DNA from: Paragyromitra xinjiangensis
Lineage: Eukaryota; Ascomycota; Pezizomycetes; Pezizales; Discinaceae
Assembly (NCBI GenBank): GCA_038503065.1
Contig: JBCAMK010000021.1
Location: 1,302,001 to 1,366,000, forward strand
Length of the DNA stretch: 64,000 nucleotides
Direction: 5' to 3'
The position numbers and the translations under genes are program-made. Numbering within the stretch: the stretch's first letter is position 1; each line of letters opens with the position of its first letter. Below the pieces are notes generated by a model. It was not told the origin of the DNA. It saw only the letters and a program-made list of their open reading frames with translations, and ran no database searches. Shown here one piece after another: positions 57,485-64,000 of the stretch.

Positions 57485-59456
57485 ATGACCGACTCGGACG
57501 GCTACTTCAGTCCCCGCAACCACCCACAACGAATGGTATTCCTCGCAAACCAGGACTCTTCGAAGCAAGAGACAGGTGAAAACACCCCTCTTCTACCCAC
57601 CTCAAACACTCCGACCCCGCTATACTCGTCCGCATCCGCATCAGATACGGTCTACGGAGCCTCTTCAGCAATGGGCAACCCGGGTGATGAAAACCCGTAT
57701 GCAGCCCCGCCATACAGCCCACTGTTTGATGGGTCCGGCGGTGGGGATCCATCGTCTTCAGCAGGGTGGGGACAAGGCTGGCGTCGTCCGAGGAATATGG
57801 AAGAAGCATGGGGAGGCCCAAGTGGGCACAAGAATGAACGCTCGGTGAGACACCTTGCGAAATGGTTATTCGTGCGGATATCCTTTGTGGTTCTTGCCTA
57901 TTTCCTTCTTCGCAGGGTGGTTGGTGTTAGTGTAAATGGACATGGTGGGCCAGGGAGGCCGCCGCCCGGGAGAGGAAAGGTTAGAGGTTTCTGTGTCGGT
58001 GGGACTGGAACACCGTTTCTAACCCGGTTTTTTTGTGGTGCTTAGGGACCACCTTTTGGCCATTGTGCCCCGAGGAATGGAGGTGTAGAGGAGACGAAGC
58101 GATTTACCTTTGACGCCAATCCAGCTTCCTTCAGTTTTGAGCAGGTTTCGTTCTATGAACATGGGTCGTTCCCTCCAGGGCGTATTGAGCTCTTCGGTGA
58201 TATTCTTGTCAAGGGTGTCGAAGACGCGGAAGACATTGCTGTCGATTTCCACTTCCGCCTTACTGATGAAGCTCTAAAAGACCGGTTCAGCTTCGATATT
58301 AGTGAACAAGGAATAATATTTAGGGTATATTGAATCTCCCCATGTTCTCCATCTTATGCTGACACAATTGCCACTATAGACCAACATAACCCCGTATGAT
58401 AACATCCACTCCTGCATCGAAGTCCTTGCCACCATCTCTGTCCCACTATCCAAACCTTCCTTCGCCAGTTTCTCAGTCAGCTCCGAATCCCTCAACATCA
58501 TCTTAATCCCATCTCTCGACCTTGCCGTCGAAAGGCTCACCCTCACCGCCCTCTCCGGTAATATCATAACCAGGAAAGCTTACGGCGTAGACTCCAACAC
58601 CACCATCATCATCGTCGAATCCGGCGACATCGACGGTGACTTCGGCCTCTTCGACCTTGTCCAGCTCGAGACAAAATCGTGAGTCCCACACCACCTATAC
58701 AAGCGAAACTAACAGGAAAACAGCGGCTCAATAACCACCTCCATCACCCCACAGGACTCATCAACACACCAGGCGGAATTCAAGGCTGCTACTATGTCTG
58801 GGGATATCAGAACCTCATTCCCATTTGATGCTTCGCATCTGCCGAAGAAACGTACATATACTTCCACCGTTAGCACATTCAGCGGGTCTATCGATGGGTT
58901 GTATCTTCTCGGGTCGCATCTCAGTCTCACGACGCTCAGTGGGTCTGTGAGTGCCTCGATCACGCCTACGGGATCGCAGTTCGCGACGTTGATTACGGAT
59001 ACGAAACAGGGGGATACAGATTTGGCGTTCCGTGGGTTGTTGGGGGATGGTGCATGGGGGTTGGATGCGACGCATAGAAGTGTTAGTGGGGGTGTGAGGG
59101 TTGAGTTGCCGGGTGATTGGGAGGGTGTAGTGACTGGGAAGAGTATAAGTGGTGAGGTCAACATTGACGGGAAAGATGTGAGGATTGTGGAGGATGAAAG
59201 GCAGTGGCCGGTGGGGAGGTGGGTTAAGGGTGTGAAGGGTGTTGGGGAGGATGGAGGGAAGGTGGAGGGGGAGACAGTTAATGGGGATGTGGGTATGAGG
59301 TGTGGGCCTGGGGGGCATGGAGGGCATGGAGTATATGGAGGACATGGAGGGCCTAGCGGCCCGGGAGGGCATGGAGGGTATGGAGGGTATGGAGGGCAGG
59401 GAGGGCAGGGAGGACAGGGAGGGTGGATGGCGAACTGGATAGGAGGTTTATTTTAG
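57485..59456 (+). CDS. type II membrane protein with beta-rich outer domain, 601 aa
   Basis: Four exons (57485-57979, 58046-58324, 58380-58678, 58724-59456) join in frame. The N-terminal 120 residues are disordered and polar (NPYAAPPYSPLFDG, W-rich patch). One membrane helix follows at about 124-146 (LFVRISFVVLAYFLL). The outer part has repeated short beta motifs of the SGDI/SGSI type (VESGDIDGDFGLFDLVQLET, KSGSITTSITPQD, MSGDIRTSF, FSGSIDGLYLLGSH, LSGSVSASI), resembling the right-handed repeats of DUF4097-type putative adhesins. The end is a Gly-rich tail of GGHGG/GGYGG/GGQGG units and MANWIGGLF. It may act at the plasma membrane or wall. The DUF4097 link is by motif resemblance only. Confidence 0.8.
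59300..59430 (+). repeat. Gly-rich coding minisatellite
   Basis: Repeating GGAGGGCATGGAGGG-like units of 9 and 15 bp encoding GGHGG/GGYGG/GGQGG at the end of the membrane protein gene. Likely variable in copy number. Confidence 0.75.
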
Positions 59457-60548
59457 TTTTGGGTATTGAGTGGGCGGGAATTTCTTATGAATTTTGGTGT
59501 TTTATTTTTATTTTTTTACGAAATTGGCCTTAGGTTGTAGGGTTTTGCATTTGGTTAACGAATAATGAAATTTGAGTTACGCTGGTTAGTAAACTTGGAA
59601 ACTGGCGAAGAGTAGTTAGGGAATATGCTGGCTGTGGGGAATAATCCAGACCTGGCCAGTGGTGATCTATTTTCTTGAGTCAGCCAACAACGCCTTAATA
59701 TTCCAAGAGGCTGTTTCTTCAGGAACGTAGGATCCACGGTGCTGGTGCATAAATGTGGCTTGCTGGAAATGTTAGCCTCCTTATGATGCTTCGAGAAGAT
59801 GCTGAGAAGGTGTGGAGGGAGAGAACGTTAACCGCTTGCGGCTTTTAATGAGGTCTAGATCCCCCTTGCATAAAGGGTACTATTTCTTTGTGTGACTGTA
59901 GCTGGGGTAGTCATTGAAAACTGTATCTTTTCGTCTTCGCTATAAATGGATTCGCAAAATCATGTTCACTTCCTAGGAAGTGGCTTAGGTAGGATTTTAT
60001 GTTCAGGCAAAAGCATATCATGGCCAACAGAGCCCTAAACAAGGCTAAAAGGTTTGGAGAGATATATGTAGCTTTTACCTAGATCATTAATAGACATTCC
60101 TACCACGCCAACTACAGCATATTTCTTACTAGTGTAAAGTCTTCATTTCTCGCCAACTATCTACCATAATAACTAGTGAGTAGCCTCAATGAGGAAGTGG
60201 CTACGAAGCGTCAAAAAAGACTTTTACTAAATTTAATATTACCTCATTAGAGCGGAGGCGGAATATTAGCGAGAGTCTGCAGTGGCCAAAAGGCAGCCAA
60301 ATTAACGAGTTTCTTCGGCAATACATGTAAGAATTATATAGCTATTTCCCTTACATTACTCTCATAGCCATCCCTTGCCCACATCCCTCACCTCTATCCC
60401 ACATCACAGCCACATCTCTGCGTCTACATTCCCACAACCTCACCCTCCAGCCGCATTTTTATTGAATTTTGTATATCGCTTTTAAGAGCCGTAAATCCAC
60501 TTCCATTAGAGAAACTAGAATAGTACCCAGTCAGCCCAGAAAACAAAG
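59457..60548. other. intergenic
   Basis: 3' region of the membrane protein gene and promoter of the LPMO gene. No other gene seen. Confidence 0.55.
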
Positions 60549-61521
60549 ATGAATTTCTCAACCCTCCTTTTCCTTCTTCCTACACTTGCCTCTCTCGTAT
60601 CTGGACATGCACGCATACGACAACCTAAACCCCTCGGCGCACCCGCAGAAGACCCGAGCGGTAACTTCTACAACGCGCCGTTAGATCATCTCGGTAGTGA
60701 ATTCCCGTGCAAGGGTTTACACCTGAAGCCAAGTATTGACAAAACCCCAAAACAAGTATGGCAAGCTGGTCAGGTAGGGATGTTCGAGTACGTACCCCTC
60801 CATCGGCTGGATGAGGCTGGGACGTTATTGACTCGGTGATAGGATTCTGGGACACGTGACTGCTGGTGAGGGAGCACTGGCTGCGCATAGTGGCGGGAGC
60901 TGCCAGGCTTCACTTTCATTTGATAACGGTACGACGTGGAAGGTATTGCATTCTTACCATGGCGGTTGTCCGAGAGATGTGCCGTTGTATTCGAATATGG
61001 CTGGGAAGAATCAAACTTTTACATTCCAAGTACCGAAGGAAGCAAGATCTGGAAATGCTCTTTTTGCCTGGTAGGTTCGTTTCATGCTTTTACTTGTTTC
61101 TACGCTAAAGTCAACGGTATGTAGGACATGGATAGCAGTAACTGGGCAGCGTGATGAATACTACATGAACTGCGCATCTGTCTCGATCACTGGTAAGGGT
61201 ACTAGCACTCTCGACGACTACCCTGATATGTTCGTGGGCGATATGACGCTGCCTGGGCAGATTGGTCCGGGTGAGTGTAGGAGCACCGCTGGCTCAGCGC
61301 TACTGTTTCCAAACCCAGGACCAACTTCGAGGATTACGGAGACTAGGGATCCGAAGATACCATTCAAGAAACCGACGGGAGGGAAGTGTTTTCCGCCAAG
61401 GAAGGCGGGCGATGTTTTGCCGCCTGTTCCGCCTACCAAACCGCCTGCTGAGGTTGAGGCTATTGTGGGGACGCCAGTTGAGAATGTAGTATACGTGGAA
61501 GAGTATGACTGCGGGGGTTAG
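60549..61521 (+). CDS. AA11-type lytic polysaccharide monooxygenase, 287 aa
   Basis: A copper enzyme that oxidatively cleaves polysaccharide; characterised AA11 members act on chitin. Three exons (60549-60787, 60843-61070, 61125-61521) join in frame. The signal peptide ends at Gly19, leaving His20 as the mature N-terminus (HARIRQPKPLGAP), the first copper ligand. SEFPCKG, GALAAHSGGSCQASLSFDNG (second ligand H95) and WTWIAVTGQRDEYYMNCASV (axial Tyr about 169) match the AA11 layout. The C-terminal part is Pro-rich (VLPPVPPTKPPAE) without a recognisable binding module. Its first intron uses a GTACGT donor inside FE, which keeps the LGHVTAGEGAL strand in frame. It may serve in chitin or wall degradation. 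It appears intact. Confidence 0.92.
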
Positions 61522-62036
61522 TGGTTTGCGCAGCAAGAAAATGAAACGAAAGGAACAGAGGCTTAGGGGTGGTGAGCGTTTTTTTTCAGCCTCTTTCTAG
61601 GTCCCGGGGGCCGTCACTGTTACTATGCGGAGATGTTTTATTTAATGATTTATGATTATGAAGTAATAGTGGTGTGGGTGTTTGTATTTGAGGTGCTGAG
61701 GTCTAAAGATTTGTCTAGTTTTGTTTCAAAAGTTGTGGCTTTCTGAAAACCTGGGGCGTGACAAGTAGCCACTGATGCACGGTCCTCGGGGCAATCCCAC
61801 CACGTGCACCGTGGCTTGGTTTGGCTCCTGCTCCTGTACAGATATCTAAATTCATCGAGCACTATTTCCTGTCTCCTAAAGCCTATAGCTACAGTATCGA
61901 AAAGATAAGATGAAATGAGACGGGCTATTTAAGAATAAACTGCTTCTCCCTCAGAAAAGCTCTGCGACCTAAATGAGCCCGGATTTTTCGTCAATCCAGC
62001 AATCTTGGTGTTAGAACTCCAATCCTCTGAGTGTTT
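61522..62036. other. intergenic between convergent genes
   Basis: Shared 3' region of the LPMO (plus) and the FxYN-repeat gene (minus). A short T run lies at about 61580. Nothing else seen. Confidence 0.6.
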
Positions 62037-63060
62037 TCAGTTTTTACCAAAATCCTGGTTGTAGTAGGGGTTTCGGCGCTGCTGAGCTTCTGGGCTATGG
62101 CGCCCCAAGACGCGTCTCAACAGCGACCTGTCCCTGGATCCCTCCCTGGATCCCTTTGTGGGGTGCTGGTACGTACGCGTGCTTGGAATAGGTACATCGA
62201 TATGCCGCAAAAGAAACCCCAATGCCCCATTCTTGGCTTCATCTTTAGGAAATCTCAAGTTATTTGCGCGAGTATACTCACTGAGCTCTTCTTCAGTTTT
62301 AAAAAATCTGATAAACGCTTTCGTTCGCGCGTGATGGACCAAATCATATATGTTGACGTGCACATCGCTAAGCCTCTAGAGATTCTGGGTCAGAAAAACT
62401 ATCTCCTGGTGCTACTGCGGAGTTTGGGAATTTACCCCGGTAATAACTACTCACCTCCTTACACTCGGGGATCGTTTTCGGAAGAGGTTGGAAGTCAACA
62501 CCTAGTACTTTACACAAGCACTCCCAGGTTTGCAAATTGTTCTCATTAGCCCCGAAGTGGGAACTAAACTCCTCGTCGAACGCGCTAAAGAACTTGTGTT
62601 GAATCATCTTGGTCAAACGCGTAAACTCGAACTTCGATGGCTCTCGGGGATTGTAGCTAAAGTCCTTAAAACTTCGGAAAAAAAGGTCCAACTCGCTGTT
62701 GAACTCCTTTTCAAATGCTTTCTCGAAGAGGGTTTTTGCTTTTTTGCCCTCTGAACCAGAAGCCTTCCACTTTAGGGAGACTTTCAATCGTTCAAACTCT
62801 TGCTTTGGAGAGGCTCCACTGTTGTAATCGAACCCAGAATACCCATTGACAAAAAAAGTGTGGACTGGAGAGCCTGTCTCTGCTACGAGAGCCTCGAGAA
62901 ACTGCCTACGAATCTTTTTGAGCCTGGGATCAGACTTAAGCAATCTTTGGCTTTGCTGCAGACGGGCAAACTCTAGTTCGGCCATACGGTTGGGATTGTA
63001 GGTGAATCCAGGGAAAGTACGGAAAAAGTCTGCAAGCCGCTTGACGGGTTGCTTCGACAT
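62037..63060 (-). CDS. protein with three FxYN repeats, 314 aa
   Basis: Exons 63060-62455 and 62375-62037 join in phase 0 (donor GTGAGT, acceptor TCTAG). Exon 1 carries three copies of one pattern: FFRTFPGFTYNPNRMAELEF ARL, FFVNGYSGFDYNSGASPKQE FERL and FFRSFKDFSYNPREPSKFEF TRL, i.e. F.xF.xFxYN(P)....xEFxRL. The second exon has LVHHARTKAFIRFFKTEEEL, LRFPKDEAKNGALGFLLRHI and a basic disordered tail. I recall this F-x-YNP pattern from uncharacterised filamentous-fungal proteins, but no function is known to me. It is soluble and probably not secreted. The exact acceptor is the least certain part of the model. Confidence 0.72.
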
Positions 63061-64000
63061 ATGGAACGATTTTTGATACAGAGGTGGTGAAAGTAAATGA
63101 AAATTATCGTCTTCTGGGGTCCAAATGAGGGGAGGAGGGGAATAGAGGTCGCCAAGAGGTGGTGAGACAGGAGAGGGGAGTCAATGTGTCATCGCCTCTG
63201 CATCGCAGGTATGCGTAGTACACAAGCCAATAAGTACATGGACTATTGATTGACCCAACCTGTAGCACTACTAGTTTGGATTCACAACCCAATAACACAG
63301 CTTAATATGAAATTTCTGCTCGTTGACGCAGCCCAGCCTACCCATAGGGACTCGAGAACAAGCATTCAATTATAGAGAATGAGGGATGCTCCCAACCGAC
63401 CCCGCTACTGATTTTATTATAAGATTTAAAGCATAGATTTTGAAAACTCGGTTACAACGAATCGGCTTAAACTAAAACTGCACGATATAATAGTGCCCCA
63501 GTTGGTGCAAGCAACTTGAGGGTCAGTTACAGCCAGTAAATAAGCAACACGCTCAACATAAACCCTATCTCCTAACCAGTCAGATACCTCCTGTGGTCTT
63601 AGTCCAGGCCAATTCGTTATAACTAACTTCTTACAGTGTTGGTAGAGACGAGCAATCATTCTAACTAGAGCACTATATGTTATGGGTGTCTACTAAAGCA
63701 GCTATCTCCGACTATAATATATACATAGTAGATAGTACTGTGACAAGAGCACATGCACCAGATCCTATAACCTTACACCCCAGATACCAGCTTTATCCCA
63801 AAGGTACGAGGTGGGTACTCTAGGTAAAGAGGGTGCCCTTTCGAGAGTCTTTCTGTACATCCGTGGGGGGGATTCTGCGATCGATGAGACTAGTAGAAGG
63901 AAGATATGGCATATCAAAAGAAAGATGGGAATCGAGATGATCTAAAGCTGCTACTAGAATTAAAACAAAGGCTTCTAGTCCTCCCAGATACAAGAATCGA
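63061..64000. other. gene-free end of the window
   Basis: Upstream region of the FxYN gene and AT-rich DNA. A minus frame at 63659-63426 (77 codons, WPGLRPQEVSDWLGDR) starts with ATG but has no further support. A G-run lies near 63864-63870. Confidence 0.5.

Overview
The window looks like the nuclear genome of a filamentous ascomycete (Pezizomycotina). The reasons are protein genes split by short introns (about 55-75 bp, GT/AG, often with CTAAC-like branch sites), fungal secreted enzymes (a GH10 xylanase with a CBM1 module, an AA11-type LPMO), eukaryotic core genes (eS7, a Rab5 GTPase) and fungal-type orphans. Gene models were assembled by hand from frames, splice sites and family motifs. In every multi-exon model the summed coding length is divisible by three. 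The class cannot be decided from sequence alone.

Layout. 1-10.4 kb is AT-rich and nearly gene-free, with remnants of small inverted-repeat DNA elements and two small membrane-peptide candidates. 10.4-12.0 kb holds a complete seven-exon GH10-CBM1 xylanase on the minus strand. 12.9-23.2 kb has two single-exon orphan genes, several ambiguous or decayed frames and an F-box-like/ankyrin gene. 23.9-27.2 kb is a seven-exon Ski2-like helicase of the POLQ/HELQ family without a polymerase domain. 27.6-29.7 kb is a lineage-specific gene and a decayed partial paralogue. 31.0-36.0 kb runs eS7, an orphan, an amidoligase-family gene and a 51-residue zinc-ribbon gene, all on the plus strand. 37.7-38.8 kb is a Rab5 gene on the minus strand. 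38.8-47 kb is mostly gene-free, with a proline-rich orphan at 42.9 kb. 47.1-50.9 kb encodes a 1263-residue membrane protein with a very long charged helix. 52.1-53.1 kb is a cysteine-rich, probably GPI-anchored protein. 53-57.4 kb is repeat-bearing and gene-poor. 57.5-63.1 kb has a membrane protein with a beta-rich outer domain, an AA11 LPMO and a protein with three FxYN repeats.

Functions are those of a mixed chromosome arm rather than one pathway. Housekeeping genes (eS7, Rab5, helicase) are interspersed with secreted polysaccharide-degrading enzymes (GH10 on xylan; AA11, whose characterised members act on chitin), surface proteins and lineage-specific genes. No operon, CRISPR, rRNA or convincing tRNA was seen. 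The best leads are a MITE family present as an intact 269-bp copy and a copy split by a nested insertion, a repeated 14-bp palindrome in intergenic DNA, an amidoligase next to a tiny zinc-ribbon gene, and a gene whose in-frame stop lies inside a frame-preserving 60-bp candidate intron.
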